A stretch of DNA of 64,000 nt from Nonomuraea coxensis DSM 45129. Its GTDB lineage: Bacteria; Actinomycetota; Actinomycetes; Streptosporangiales; Streptosporangiaceae. Below are positions 34,157-42,724 of the stretch, in pieces. How positions within the stretch are numbered: position 1 is the first letter of the stretch; each line of letters starts with the position of its first letter. The DNA lies in NCBI RefSeq assembly GCF_019397265.1, contig NZ_CP068985.1, positions 3,514,501 to 3,578,500 of the forward strand, in the 5' to 3' direction. Under the pieces are notes generated by a model. It did not search any database. It saw only the letters and a list, made by a program, of their open reading frames with translations, and had not been told where the DNA came from. Made by a program: the position numbers and the translations under genes.

Positions 34157-34981
34157 ATGATTCTCGTGGGTGTGGACGGTTCCAAGGCCGGGCTGGAGGC
34201 CGCCGGATGGGCGGCGCGGGAGGCGGCCCTGCGTGACGTGCCGCTGACCGTCGCGCACGCCATCCCCCGGTGGGCGTGCGAGACCGAGAGCGGGCGCCTC
34301 TCCGAGGTGGCCGCCTGGATGCGGGAGGGCGGCAGGAGCGTCCTGCGGGCGGCCGAGGAGCAGGCCCGCAGGGAGCACGCCGCCATCGACCTGCGGACCA
34401 CGTTCGTGCCCGGCGATCCGCGCGCCGCGCTGATCGAGGCGGCGGAGGACGCCGAGCTGCTGGTCGTGGGCAGTCACGGCCTTGGCGGCGTCCGCGGGAT
34501 GCTCGTCGGATCGGTCGCCTACGGCGTCGCCGGGCGCGCCCCGTGCGACGTCGTCGTGGTGCGCGAGCCGGCCTCGCCGCCGAAGGGCGAGATCGTGGCG
34601 GGCGTGGACGGCTCGCCCGCGTCGTCCGGGGTGCTGGAGTTCGCCTTCGCCGAGGCGCGCACGCGCGGCCTGCGGCTGCGCGTCGTGCACGCCCAGGAAT
34701 ACCCGTGGTACGGGCTCGACCCCGCCGCCCGCGATCAGGACGACCTCCAGGTCGTGAAGCAGAAGCTCGCGGCCCAGCACCCCGACGTCTCCTTCGTCGA
34801 GGACGTCGTGCACGGCCATCCCGCCGAGGTGCTCCGCCAGGCGTCCTCCGGCGCCGACCTGCTGGTCGTGGGCTCCCGCGGGCACGGCGCGCTCGCCGGG
34901 ATGGTCCTCGGCTCGGTCAGCCACGCGCTGCTGCACCACGCGCTCTGCCCGCTCGCCGTGGTCCGCACGCGCCCGCTGTGA
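34157..34981 (+). CDS. Universal stress protein, two UspA domains
   Basis: A 274-residue tandem UspA protein. Both domains carry the ATP-binding signature: VVGSHGLGGVRGMLVGS (about residues 103-119) and VVGSRGHGALAGMVLGS (about 239-255), and both begin with VGVDGS-type strands. It thus probably binds ATP in both halves. The ATG at 34157 follows GGAGGAG. A DosR-like box lies upstream at 33901 and another just behind the stop, in front of the next universal stress gene. Confidence 0.92.
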   Translation: MILVGVDGSKAGLEAAGWAAREAALRDVPLTVAHAIPRWACETESGRLSEVAAWMREGGRSVLRAAEEQARREHAAIDLRTTFVPGDPRAALIEAAEDAELLVVGSHGLGGVRGMLVGSVAYGVAGRAPCDVVVVREPASPPKGEIVAGVDGSPASSGVLEFAFAEARTRGLRLRVVHAQEYPWYGLDPAARDQDDLQVVKQKLAAQHPDVSFVEDVVHGHPAEVLRQASSGADLLVVGSRGHGALAGMVLGSVSHALLHHALCPLAVVRTRPL

Positions 34982-34999
34982 GCCTGGACCCGGGAACCC

Positions 35000-35013
35000 G
35001 GGACCAAGGCCCC
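35000..35013. promoter_or_regulatory. DosR/DevR-like box upstream of the third universal stress protein
   Basis: GGGACCAAGGCCCC lies 62 bp before the ATG and 18 bp after the previous stop. It retains GGGAC and a weaker second arm. The adjoining CCCGGGAACCCGGG is another local symmetry. Confidence 0.5.
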
Positions 35014-35075
35014 TGAGCGTGCCCGGCCTCGGCTCCGCTGGACCCGGGACCGAACCGGCGAGGGAGGAACGTGCG

Positions 35076-35912
35076 ATGACCGGACAGATCGTCGTCGGCG
35101 TGGACGGATCCGCGGCCGCGGGAGCCGCCGTGGACTGGGCCGCCGCCGAGGCCAGGACCAGAAACCTGCGCCTGCGCGTCGTGCACGCCTGCGAGCGGGG
35201 GCGCCCGGAGCACGAGATGGGGTGCTGCGCGAGCACGCTCGCCTTCGCCGGCGACCGGGCCCGCGCCCTGGCCGGCGGACAGCCGGTGACCACGGAACTG
35301 CTGGCCGGCAACGTGGTCGACCGGCTCCTCGCGGAGGCGGCGACCGCCGACAGCCTGGTCCTGGGCAGCCGGGGCCTGGGGGAGCTCGCGGCCCTGCTGA
35401 TCGGCTCGGTGAGCCTCGCCGTGGCCGGGCACGCCTCCGGGCCGGTCGTGGTCGTCCGCGGGCCCGGCGACGTCCGGCACGGCCGGGTGGTCGCCGGCTA
35501 CGACGGCTCCGCGCACGCGGAGGCGGCCATGGAGTACGCCGTCGCGCACGCCAGGGCCCACCGCTCGCGGTTGCACGTCGTGCACGTCTGGCGCACCCCG
35601 GCGGTCTCCCCGTACGCGGTCGCCGGCGACGGCGTCATCATGGACCTCTACCAGGAGGACACCCGCGCGGTCGCGGACGGCGTGGACCGGTGGCGGGAGC
35701 GGAACCCCGACGTCGAGATCACCCACGAGGCGTGGATCGGGCACCCGGCGAGCGTGCTGGCCGAGGCGGCGGCGTCGGCCGACCTGGTCGTCGTGGGCTC
35801 GCGCGGGCTGGGCGGCCTCGCCTCCGCGATCATGGGCTCGGTCGGCCACGGCGTGCTGCACCACGTCACCTGCCCCGTCGCGGTGGTCCGCCCCCGCGCC
35901 GGGACTCCTTGA
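35076..35912 (+). CDS. Universal stress protein, two UspA domains
   Basis: A 278-residue tandem UspA protein with VVGVDGSAAAGAAVDWAA at the start and ATP-binding signatures LGSRGLGELAALLIGS (about residues 100-115) and VVGSRGLGGLASAIMGS (about 240-256). The domains share the pattern of the upstream stress protein, suggesting tandem duplication. GGGAGGAAC precedes the ATG. It is convergent with the AraC regulator, whose stop is 7 bp away. Confidence 0.92.
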   Translation: MTGQIVVGVDGSAAAGAAVDWAAAEARTRNLRLRVVHACERGRPEHEMGCCASTLAFAGDRARALAGGQPVTTELLAGNVVDRLLAEAATADSLVLGSRGLGELAALLIGSVSLAVAGHASGPVVVVRGPGDVRHGRVVAGYDGSAHAEAAMEYAVAHARAHRSRLHVVHVWRTPAVSPYAVAGDGVIMDLYQEDTRAVADGVDRWRERNPDVEITHEAWIGHPASVLAEAAASADLVVVGSRGLGGLASAIMGSVGHGVLHHVTCPVAVVRPRAGTP

Positions 35913-35919
35913 CCGCGGC

Positions 35920-36807
35920 TCACCCCTCGCCCGCATGACGGAGGCGGGCGGCGTCGCGGCTGGGCGGGACGCCGTACCGGCGGCGGTACTCCCGGCTGAA
36001 CTGGGAGGGGCTGTCGTAGCCGACGCGGTGGGCGACGGCGGTGATGTCGTGCGGGCGACCGGCGAGCAGGAGCCTGGCCTGCTGGAGACGGATGCGCTTC
36101 TGGAACTGGATGGGGCTCAGCGCGGTGACCGCCTGGAAGTGGCGGTAGAACGCCGACGGGCTCATGCCGGCCAGCCGGGCCAGCTCCTCGACGCGGAACG
36201 GCTCGGCGTAGTGGTCCTGGACCCAGCGGACGGCGCGGGCGACGTGGCCGAGGCTGCTGTCGGCCAGGCCGAGGCGGCGTACCGCCTCGCCCTGCTCCCC
36301 GGTGAGCAGCCGCCACAGGATCTCGCGTTTGACCAGCGGCGCCAGCACCGCCCGGTCGCGCGGCCTGTCGAGCAGGCGGAGCAGGCGGACCAGGGCGTCG
36401 AGGAGGTCGGCCGTCATGCCGGCGACGGCGATGCCCGGCAGCGCTCCCGCGCGGGCGGGCGGCAGGTCGCCGGGGGCGGCGCGCAGGAGGAGGTCGGCGA
36501 CGGCGGACGGCTCCAGGACGAGCGCCAGCCCCAGCGCGGGCCGTTCCGGGCTGATCCCGACGAAGTGCCCGGTGACCGGCAGGTCCACGGAGGCCACCAG
36601 GTAGCTGCCGGGGTGGTACTCGTGGACGCGGTCGCCCACCGCGAGCCGTTTGGCGCCCTGGGCGAGGACGGCCAGCACCGTGCCGGACATCGCGGGCGAC
36701 GGCGGGCCAGGCCGCTCGGCCCTCGCGATGTGCAGGCCGTCGATGACCGTGCCCTCGTCCGGCCGGACGTGCCGGGCCAGCGACGCACGCAGCTCGTCGA
36801 ATCCCAT
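35920..36807 (-). CDS. AraC-family regulator with cupin-like N-terminal domain
   Basis: A 295-residue AraC/XylS regulator. The N-terminal half (VLAVLAQGAKRLAVGDRVHEYHPGSYLVASVDLPVTG) is the AraC_N cupin-like domain; the C-terminal HTH pair is HYAEPFRVEELARLAGMSPSAFYRHFQAVTALSPIQFQKRIRLQQARLLL and VAHRVGYDSPSQFSREYRRRYGVPP. It is divergent from the monooxygenase-esterase pair and probably controls it. A spaced pair of half-sites (ATTCCATC near 36815 and GATGGAAT near 36888) lies in the divergent region. Confidence 0.87.
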   Translation of the reverse strand: MGFDELRASLARHVRPDEGTVIDGLHIARAERPGPPSPAMSGTVLAVLAQGAKRLAVGDRVHEYHPGSYLVASVDLPVTGHFVGISPERPALGLALVLEPSAVADLLLRAAPGDLPPARAGALPGIAVAGMTADLLDALVRLLRLLDRPRDRAVLAPLVKREILWRLLTGEQGEAVRRLGLADSSLGHVARAVRWVQDHYAEPFRVEELARLAGMSPSAFYRHFQAVTALSPIQFQKRIRLQQARLLLAGRPHDITAVAHRVGYDSPSQFSREYRRRYGVPPSRDAARLRHAGEG

Positions 36808-36969
36808 GCCCGTGATTCCATCACGAACTGTGGAGGATCAGGCAAGAAGCGAGGAGCTTCGTTCTACCGTTCGCCGAGGTCAAGCGATGGAATGAGAGCA
36901 CCTGATCGGCGGCGGCCCGCCGCCTGACAGGAGGAAGATGCATCACCCTCCGACGACCGAGGAGCTCTT

Positions 36970-37287
36970 GTGACGATCCGATACGGGTTCAACGCCACCC
37001 TGACCGCCAGGCCCGGCATGGGGGAGCGGCTGGCCGGCCTGCTGCTGACCGCCCTGGACGAGGACGGCCCCGCCGCGAGCGAGCACTGCCTGGTCTACCT
37101 CGTCTGCCGGTCGGCCTCCGACCCCGACGTCGTCCACGTCACCGAGGGCTGGACCGGCGAGGCGGAGCACCGCCAGGTCTTCGCCGGTCCCGCCGCCCAG
37201 GCCCTCGTCTCCCGGATCGAGGAGCTGCTCGCCGCGCAGGCCCCGTACACCGACTACGTGCCCGTCGGCGGCAAGGCCGCCTTCTGA
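36970..37287 (+). CDS. Antibiotic biosynthesis monooxygenase (ABM) domain protein
   Basis: A 105-residue small ferredoxin-like-fold protein: MTIRYGFNATLTARPGMGERLAGLLLTAL, then CLVYLVCRSASDPDVVHVTEGWTGEAEH, typical of ABM/YgiN quinol monooxygenases. These are cofactor-free oxygenases or simply small binding proteins. The GTG at 36970 follows GAGGAG. It precedes an alpha/beta hydrolase by 38 bp and is divergent from the AraC regulator. Confidence 0.82.
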   Translation: MTIRYGFNATLTARPGMGERLAGLLLTALDEDGPAASEHCLVYLVCRSASDPDVVHVTEGWTGEAEHRQVFAGPAAQALVSRIEELLAAQAPYTDYVPVGGKAAF

Positions 37288-37324
37288 CCACCTCCTCTGC
37301 CTCTTCCTCGGAAGGAACCCCACC

Positions 37325-38278
37325 ATGTCGTCCCTCTCCCGCCCCGCCCTCGACCCCGAGCTCGGCGCCCTGCTCACCGGCATGCCGCTCGTCCAGGAGA
37401 TCACCCCGGGGATCCTCGCGCAGCTGCGCGCGATCCCCGCGCCGCCGGTCGAGCCCCTGCTGCGCGGCCGCGCCGTCGACCGGCGCGACGTCACCGTCCC
37501 AGGCGCCGGCGGCGCGCCGATCCCGCTCACGGTCCTCACCCCGGCCGGCGCCGCGCCAGGAGCGCCGTGCGTCTACTGGATGCACGGCGGCGGAATGATC
37601 ATGGGGGACCGGTTCTCGCAGCTCGACATCCCCCTCGAATGGCTCGACCGGCTCGGCGCGGTCGTCGTCACCGTCGGCTACCGGCTCGCTCCCGAGGCCG
37701 GCGGCGCCATCCCCGTAGAGGACTGCTACGAGGGCCTGCGGTGGGTCGCCGGCCACGCCGCCGGCCTCGGCATCGACCCCGGCCGCGTCGTCGTCGCCGG
37801 AGCCAGCGCCGGCGGCGGGCTCGCCGCGGGCGTCACCCTCATGGCCCGCGACCGCGGCGCTCCCGCGATCGCCGCCCAGGTCCTCATCTGTCCCATGCTC
37901 GACCACCGCAACGCCACCACCTCCAGCCGCCAGTACGCCGGCGAGCCCGGCGTGTGGACCCGCGAGACCAACGCGTTCGCCTGGGACGCCGTTCTCGGCG
38001 GCCTCGACGGCGACGAGGTCCCCGCCCGCGTCTCGCCCGCCACGGCGGACGACCTGTCCGGGCTGCCTCCCGCGTACGTCGACGCGGGCTCCGCCGAGGT
38101 CTTCCGCGACGAGGACGTGGAGTACGCCACCCGCATCTGGGCCGCGGGCGGCCAGGCGGAGCTCCACGTGTGGGCGGGCGGCTTCCACGGCTTCGACGCG
38201 CTCTTCCCCGAGGCCGCGCTGTCCGCGGCCGCCCGGCGGGCCCGTACGGACTGGCTGGCCCGCACCCTCGGGCTGTAG
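37325..38278 (+). CDS. Alpha/beta hydrolase, HSL-type esterase
   Basis: A 317-residue hormone-sensitive-lipase-type esterase. The oxyanion motif is MHGGGMIMGD, the nucleophile elbow GASAGGGL (Ser), followed by DAGSAEVFRDEDVEYA (Asp) and GGFHGFDAL (His), so the triad is complete. The substrate is unknown; the pairing with an ABM oxygenase and an AraC regulator suggests an aromatic or ester degradation step. The following 150 bp is a gene-remnant scar. Confidence 0.9.
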   Translation: MSSLSRPALDPELGALLTGMPLVQEITPGILAQLRAIPAPPVEPLLRGRAVDRRDVTVPGAGGAPIPLTVLTPAGAAPGAPCVYWMHGGGMIMGDRFSQLDIPLEWLDRLGAVVVTVGYRLAPEAGGAIPVEDCYEGLRWVAGHAAGLGIDPGRVVVAGASAGGGLAAGVTLMARDRGAPAIAAQVLICPMLDHRNATTSSRQYAGEPGVWTRETNAFAWDAVLGGLDGDEVPARVSPATADDLSGLPPAYVDAGSAEVFRDEDVEYATRIWAAGGQAELHVWAGGFHGFDALFPEAALSAAARRARTDWLARTLGL

Positions 38279-38280
38279 GG

Positions 38281-38343
38281 CTACGGCCGGCAGGCGGCGG
38301 TGGCGAGGTCCCAGAGGCGGCCGGCGGCGTCCGGGTCCACGGA
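38281..38343 (-). pseudogene. C-terminal remnant of a short-chain dehydrogenase
   Basis: Minus-strand codons ending at a TAG (38283-38281) read S-V-D-P-D-A-A-G-R-L-W-D-L-A-T-A-A-C-R-P. The DP..A..LWDL pattern is the common end of short-chain dehydrogenases. No upstream domain exists on this strand, so only the tail survives. Confidence 0.55.
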
Positions 38344-38361
38344 CGCCGACGTGGAGGCCCC

Positions 38362-38424
38362 GCCTTCAAACGCCGCCTCGGCGTCTCACCCCGCGACTAC
38401 CGCCGCCGCACCGGACCCGCCTGA
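38362..38424 (+). pseudogene. C-terminal remnant of an AraC-family regulator
   Basis: Plus-strand codons reading A-F-K-R-R-L-G-V-S-P-R-D-Y-R-R-R-T-G-P-A before a TGA match the final helix of AraC regulators (F(K/R)RxxGxSPxxYR). There is no upstream HTH, so this is a fragment. It is back-to-back with the dehydrogenase tail, as if the 5' parts of a divergent pair had been deleted. Confidence 0.7.
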
Positions 38425-38427
38425 CCG

Positions 38428-40155
38428 TCACGGGGCCTGGCCGAGCGTGAGCCGCCGGTTGACCGCGCGGACCAGGTCCTCCGGCAGTTTGAGCACCTCC
38501 CGGTCGTAGGTGAGCAGGCCGTTCAGCTCGTCCTCGACGTCGGAGAGCTGGGTGTAGACGGTGGCGCTCAGGCCGCGCCGGATCGCCGGGACGATCTGCT
38601 CGGCGTGCAGCCGGGCGAACGCGGCCCCGAGCCGTTCGGGGGTGTCGTAGCGCCGGTAGCCGAAGTTGCGGTCGTTGAAGGTGTGGCCGTCGACCCGCAG
38701 GCCGTACCCGCCGTACTCCGACAGCACCAGCACCCGCCGGTCACGCCGGCGGCGCGGCGCGCGGAAACGACGGAAGTAGACGTGCAGGCTCCGCAGGTCG
38801 CCCGCGCCCTGGTCGTGCCATCCGCTGGCGTGGTCGACGGTCCTGGTCGGGTCGAGCGCGGCCAGCTCCCCGGCGACGCGGGCCGCGTCGAACTGCCCCC
38901 AGCCCTCGTTGAACGGCACCCAGACGGCGAGGCTCACCACGTTGCGCAGGTGCTCGACCGTCTCGCGCAGCTCGGCCAGGAACCGCTCCCTGTGCGGCCG
39001 GCCGAACCAGCGGTCGGTCAGGTGGAACGGGACGAACGCCGGAGCGGTGACGAGCAGCGGGTGGTAGCGGCCCCCGCCGTTGACCATGTCCTGCCAGACG
39101 AGCATGCCGAGCCGGTCGCAGTGGTAGTACCAGCGCAGCGGCTCGATCTTGATGTGCTTGCGCAGCATGGTGAAGCCGAGCCGCTTCATGGTGACGATGT
39201 CGTGGATCATGGCCTCGTCGGACGGCGGCGTGTACATGCCGTCGGACCAGTAGCCCTGGTCCAGCACCCCGGCGTGGAAGTAGGGGCGGCCGTTGAGCAG
39301 CAGCCGGGGCACCCCGCCGGCGTCCGTCCCCACCCCGAACGAGCGCATGCCCACGTAGCTCCGCACCCGGTCGGCGCCCAGCTCCACGGTGACGTCGTAC
39401 AGGAAGGGGTCCTCCGGGCTCCACGGCCGGACGTCCGGGATCGGGACGCGCACCGGCCGCCCGGCGGGGGCGGTGGCGCGGGCGACGACGGACCCGGCGG
39501 CCAGGATCTCGACGCTCGCCTCGCCCTCGGCGGCGTGCACGGTCACCTCGACGCAGGACTCGGCCAGGTGCGGGGTGAGGGTGAGCCGCTCCACGTGCAC
39601 GTCGGGCACCCGCTCGGCCCACACGGTCTGCCAGATGCCGGACTGCGGGGTGTACCAGATGCCGCCCCGTTCCAGTTTCTGCTTGCCGCGCGCGTGCGGG
39701 ACGGTGTCGGTGTCGTCGCGCACCGCGACGGTCAGCACGTTCTCGCCGTCGCGCAGGGCGGCGGTGACGTCGCAGCTGAACGGCAGGTAGCCGCCGGTGT
39801 GCGCGCCCACCTCGACGCCGTTGAGCAGCACCCGGCAGGTCTGGTCCACGGCGCCGAAGTGCAGCAGCACCCGGCCGCCCGTGCCGAACCCGCCGGGAAG
39901 GACGAGGGCGCGCCGGTACCAGAGCGTCTGGCCGGGCATGAGCTGGCGGCCGACGCCCGACAACTCGGCCTCCGGCGAGAACGGCACGACGATCCGCCCG
40001 TCGTAGGCCGCGGGCTCCGCGTCGCCGCCGGTGATCGCGTAGTCCCACCGGCCGTTGAGGTTGAGGTAGCTGTCGCGGACGAGCTGCGGCCGCGGATACT
40101 CCGGCAGGACCTCGTCGGGGTCGAGGTCCCTGCCCCAGCGGGTGAGCATGCTCAT
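38428..40155 (-). CDS. Glycoside hydrolase family 2 enzyme
   Basis: A 575-residue GH2 enzyme (beta-galactosidase/glucuronidase-like). It has the N-terminal jelly roll (LNLNGRWDYAI, GGYLPFSCDVTAAL), immunoglobulin-like domain, and TIM barrel. The acid/base lies in WVPFNEGWG (Glu417) and the nucleophile in VLSEYGGYGL (Glu480), so it is probably active. No signal peptide is seen, so it acts on an imported sugar. Its ATG overlaps the MFS transporter stop (ATGA), suggesting the transporter supplies the glycoside. Confidence 0.92.
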   Translation of the reverse strand: MSMLTRWGRDLDPDEVLPEYPRPQLVRDSYLNLNGRWDYAITGGDAEPAAYDGRIVVPFSPEAELSGVGRQLMPGQTLWYRRALVLPGGFGTGGRVLLHFGAVDQTCRVLLNGVEVGAHTGGYLPFSCDVTAALRDGENVLTVAVRDDTDTVPHARGKQKLERGGIWYTPQSGIWQTVWAERVPDVHVERLTLTPHLAESCVEVTVHAAEGEASVEILAAGSVVARATAPAGRPVRVPIPDVRPWSPEDPFLYDVTVELGADRVRSYVGMRSFGVGTDAGGVPRLLLNGRPYFHAGVLDQGYWSDGMYTPPSDEAMIHDIVTMKRLGFTMLRKHIKIEPLRWYYHCDRLGMLVWQDMVNGGGRYHPLLVTAPAFVPFHLTDRWFGRPHRERFLAELRETVEHLRNVVSLAVWVPFNEGWGQFDAARVAGELAALDPTRTVDHASGWHDQGAGDLRSLHVYFRRFRAPRRRRDRRVLVLSEYGGYGLRVDGHTFNDRNFGYRRYDTPERLGAAFARLHAEQIVPAIRRGLSATVYTQLSDVEDELNGLLTYDREVLKLPEDLVRAVNRRLTLGQAP

Positions 40156-41441
40156 GCGGCCTCTCTCTTGCGCAGTGCCAGGACGGGAAGGGTGATCAGC
40201 AGCAGCACCGCGGCGGCCGCCAGGAAGATCGCGGGCGTGGGCACTTGCCTGAGCACGCCCAGATCCTCGTAGTAGGCGTCCGCGCCGCGGATGACCAGCG
40301 CCCCCACGTACGGGCCGATCAGCATCGGGATCAGGATCGCGAACACCATCCGCAGCCCCTGCACGTGCCCGGCGTGCTCCGGCGGCGTGTGGTCGCGGAC
40401 CAGCGCGCCGATCGTCGCGGCGACCAGCATGAACCCGGACATCATCACCAGGCCGGCCGCGATGACCGGGACCAGGCCGCGCGCCGGCCACATCGCCAGC
40501 AGCCCGGCGGCGTAGACGCCGAGGGCGGGCAGCAGGAAGCGCCTCTTGCCGACGCGGTCGATCAGCCGGCCGCAGCCGACGGTGACCACGGCCGCACCGG
40601 TCAGCACGACGCCGAGGACGAGCGCGTACGCCTCGATCTGCAGGTAACGCTGCACGTAGATGATCAGGTAGGGCAGGAAGATCTGCGTGGAGACGCCCCA
40701 GATCGCCAGCGCCGTCAGCAGCAGGTAGAGGACGGGGTTGGCGCGCATCGCGCTGGGGCGCAGACCGTGGAAGAGCGCGTCCAGCGCGCCGCCGCGCGCC
40801 CGGGGCAGGGCCGGCCGGTCCCGTACGAGGAACCACGCCACCACCCCGACCACGGTGATGACCGCCCCGACCAGCAGGAAGAACTCCCGCCACCGCCCGG
40901 CGCGGGTGAGCGGGTCGAGCGCGCCGAAGACGGCCAGCATCGACACCAGCGGCATGATCGCGAGCACGGACTCCACCCGGCCGCGGACGGCCGGCCACGT
41001 CACGTCGGTCACCCACGCCTGGAAGGCGGCGTCGTTCGCGCCGGAGCCCAGGAACGACATGACGCAGTCCAGCACGATGACCGTGATCATGGCGATCAGC
41101 ACGGCGTTCGCGGCCGGCGCCAGGCTTCCCACGGTGTCCACGGTGACCAGCCCGAACGCCGCCGTGGCGAGACCCCACAGGACGTAGCCGGCGGCGATGA
41201 AGGCCCGCCGCCGGCCCGTGCGGTCGGACAGGGCGCCCACCAGCAACGTCGCCACCGTGGCGGTGAACGCGCTGGCGGCGACCATCGTGGCGATGGCGGT
41301 GGGGTCGTCGGTGATCGTGTCGTAGAGGAAGACGTTGAGGTACATGTTCTCGACGGTCCAGGCGAGCTGGCCGACGAAGCCGAGCACGATCATGGCCGTC
41401 CAGCGGCGGGGGCCCAGCCGGGCGGTGACTGGTGTGATCAC
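40152..41441 (-). CDS. MFS transporter (glycoside-type)
   Basis: A 429-residue MFS protein with about twelve helices: GALSDRTGRRRAFIAAGYVLWG is the loop 2-3 signature, and the N-terminal LGFVGQLAWTVENMYLNVFLYDTI resembles sugar:cation-type MFS carriers. It is translationally coupled to the GH2 enzyme. The GTG start at 41441 is 9 nt behind TATACG (41456-41451), suggesting a leaderless transcript. Substrate: probably a beta-glycoside, inferred only from the pairing. Confidence 0.88.
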   Translation of the reverse strand: MITPVTARLGPRRWTAMIVLGFVGQLAWTVENMYLNVFLYDTITDDPTAIATMVAASAFTATVATLLVGALSDRTGRRRAFIAAGYVLWGLATAAFGLVTVDTVGSLAPAANAVLIAMITVIVLDCVMSFLGSGANDAAFQAWVTDVTWPAVRGRVESVLAIMPLVSMLAVFGALDPLTRAGRWREFFLLVGAVITVVGVVAWFLVRDRPALPRARGGALDALFHGLRPSAMRANPVLYLLLTALAIWGVSTQIFLPYLIIYVQRYLQIEAYALVLGVVLTGAAVVTVGCGRLIDRVGKRRFLLPALGVYAAGLLAMWPARGLVPVIAAGLVMMSGFMLVAATIGALVRDHTPPEHAGHVQGLRMVFAILIPMLIGPYVGALVIRGADAYYEDLGVLRQVPTPAIFLAAAAVLLLITLPVLALRKREAA

Positions 41442-41450
41442 GGGCGACAG

Positions 41451-41456
41451 CGTATA
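41451..41456 (-). promoter_or_regulatory. Candidate -10 element of the MFS-GH2 operon
   Basis: Minus-strand TATACG lies 9 nt before the GTG start, the spacing expected for leaderless mRNA. No convincing -35 is visible. Confidence 0.35.
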
Positions 41457-41501
41457 GCCGGCCGCCAGCGGACATGGGAGGGGAACCCGCCGCGGGGCCG
41501 G

Positions 41502-42014
41502 TCACGCTCCACGGTCGCGACCTCGCCGGACGCGGCGGCAGCCGGCCTCGGACCACGTCGCGGTGAGGTCCCTGCAGACGATGACGACGGAGCCGGTGTG
41601 GCAGGCGATCTCGTGCGCGCAGCCGTCCGGGTGCGGCAGTACCTCGTCCAGGACGACCTCGCCGAGCCGGGTCGCGAGCGGCATGTCGGACTCGCCGCGC
41701 AGGGCGTAGCCGGTCACGCCCGTGTAGTGGAGGGTCAGGTCCTCCTCGTGCTTCCAGCAGTTGTGCCGGAACCCGAGCCGCATCCAGCCGTCGCCGCCGC
41801 CGTCGCCGTCGTCCTCGCCGAACAGGATCCGGTCCAGCTTCAGGTCGTGGACGCACCGGGGGCTGGTGAAGTCGTAGTGGCCGGGCTCGCCGGCGTAGGC
41901 CGCGGCCCCTTCGGGCAGCGCCGCGCGGAGTTCGGGCAGCCGGTCGAGGTAAGGCTGCGGGTCGAGCACATCGCTGATGCCGCCGATCGTGGCGGAGAGG
42001 TTGACGTACCGCAC
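41502..42014 (-). CDS. Hypothetical protein, family not recognised
   Basis: A 170-residue soluble protein starting at GTG 42014. It has a glycine/aspartate-rich stretch (EDDGDGGGDG, about residues 67-76), a Cys/His-containing middle (RHNCWKHEEDLTLHY) and C-terminal cysteines, without a transmembrane segment or signal peptide. No catalytic pattern is familiar. It is followed by the divergent MFS promoter region and preceded by a strong terminator belonging to the upstream secreted-protein gene. Coding appears genuine from its steady codon bias, but this is moderate evidence. Confidence 0.6.
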   Translation of the reverse strand: MRYVNLSATIGGISDVLDPQPYLDRLPELRAALPEGAAAYAGEPGHYDFTSPRCVHDLKLDRILFGEDDGDGGGDGWMRLGFRHNCWKHEEDLTLHYTGVTGYALRGESDMPLATRLGEVVLDEVLPHPDGCAHEIACHTGSVVIVCRDLTATWSEAGCRRVRRGRDRGA

Positions 42015-42082
42015 GGGCCTGCCGATCTCGGGAGTATGGTCCGGCCTGGATTGTGGGTCGCCGGTGGCCCGCCTGGCAATCC

Positions 42083-42120
42083 GCCGGGTGGCCGCCCCCT
42101 AGGGAGGGCGGCCACCCGGC
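42083..42120 (-). terminator. 15-bp hairpin overlapping the stop codon of the secreted protein gene
   Basis: The arms (42083-42097 and 42106-42120; GCCGGGTGGCCGCCC / GGGCGGCCACCCGGC) are perfect complements with an 8-nt loop that holds the TAG stop. The gene therefore ends inside its own terminator. Confidence 0.75.
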
Positions 42121-42491
42121 CGGTCGTTCCCCTCCCCGCCGGTCACCCGGACCGGGATGGTGCTGAGGTTGGTCACGACGTCGTCCCCGTCGCCCAGGGA
42201 GATCTGGATGTACTGGACGAGGCCGTCGCAGAGCACGCCGGTGCCGTACGCCGCGCAGTTGCGGCCCGGCTCGATCACGTCGCCCGAGTCCCTGATGACG
42301 ACGTCGCCGCCGGGATCGGCGGCGTCCAGCGGCGTGATCGTGATGGTGTTGGCCTTGCCAGGGTCGGCGGACACGCTGATGTGACCCGACGGGTTCTCGA
42401 CGTGGGTGTCCGCCTGCGCGGGAAGCGCCAGGGCCAGGTGCGCGCCTGCCGCGAGCACGGCCAGGGTCATGAGGGAGCTGCTGTTACGCAT
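42099..42491 (-). CDS. Small secreted protein
   Basis: A 130-residue exported protein: positively charged start (MRNSSS), hydrophobic LMTLAVLAAGAHLALALPAQA signal peptide with an AQA cleavage site near residue 27, and a mature Asp/Gly-rich domain (DAADPGGDVVIRDSGDVI, LGDGDDVVTNLS, TGGEGNDRPGG). The GDGDD and GGEGND spacing resembles calcium-binding RTX-type turns, but only one or two copies are present. Two cysteines (N-CAAYGTGVLC) may form a disulfide. The last residues are encoded by the terminator stem. Confidence 0.65.
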   Translation of the reverse strand: MRNSSSLMTLAVLAAGAHLALALPAQADTHVENPSGHISVSADPGKANTITITPLDAADPGGDVVIRDSGDVIEPGRNCAAYGTGVLCDGLVQYIQISLGDGDDVVTNLSTIPVRVTGGEGNDRPGGRPP

Positions 42492-42604
42492 GTCACTGCG
42501 TACCTTTCCGGTAGTGGGAGGACCGGAACCATTACGCCGCGACGCGTGATCGGTTGACACGGACAAAGACGCCTTCGTCCAGTCATCTGCGGCACAGACC
42601 GCGT

Positions 42605-42718
42605 TCAGGAACGCGGCGCGTACATGATGACCAGGACGCCGGCCAGGCAGACCAGCGCTCCGGCCACGTCCCAGCGGTCGGGACGGAACCGGTCCACGAC
42701 CATGCCCCAGGCCAGTGA
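42605..42718 (-). pseudogene. C-terminal remnant of a YnfA/UPF0060 small membrane protein
   Basis: Minus-strand reading gives [19 protein letters not shown] followed by [15 protein letters not shown] and a stop at 42605. This is the characteristic last helix of YnfA-type proteins (about 110 residues when complete). The first two thirds are missing and the sequence joins a truncated monooxygenase on the other strand. Confidence 0.75.
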
Positions 42719-42724
42719 CCCGGC

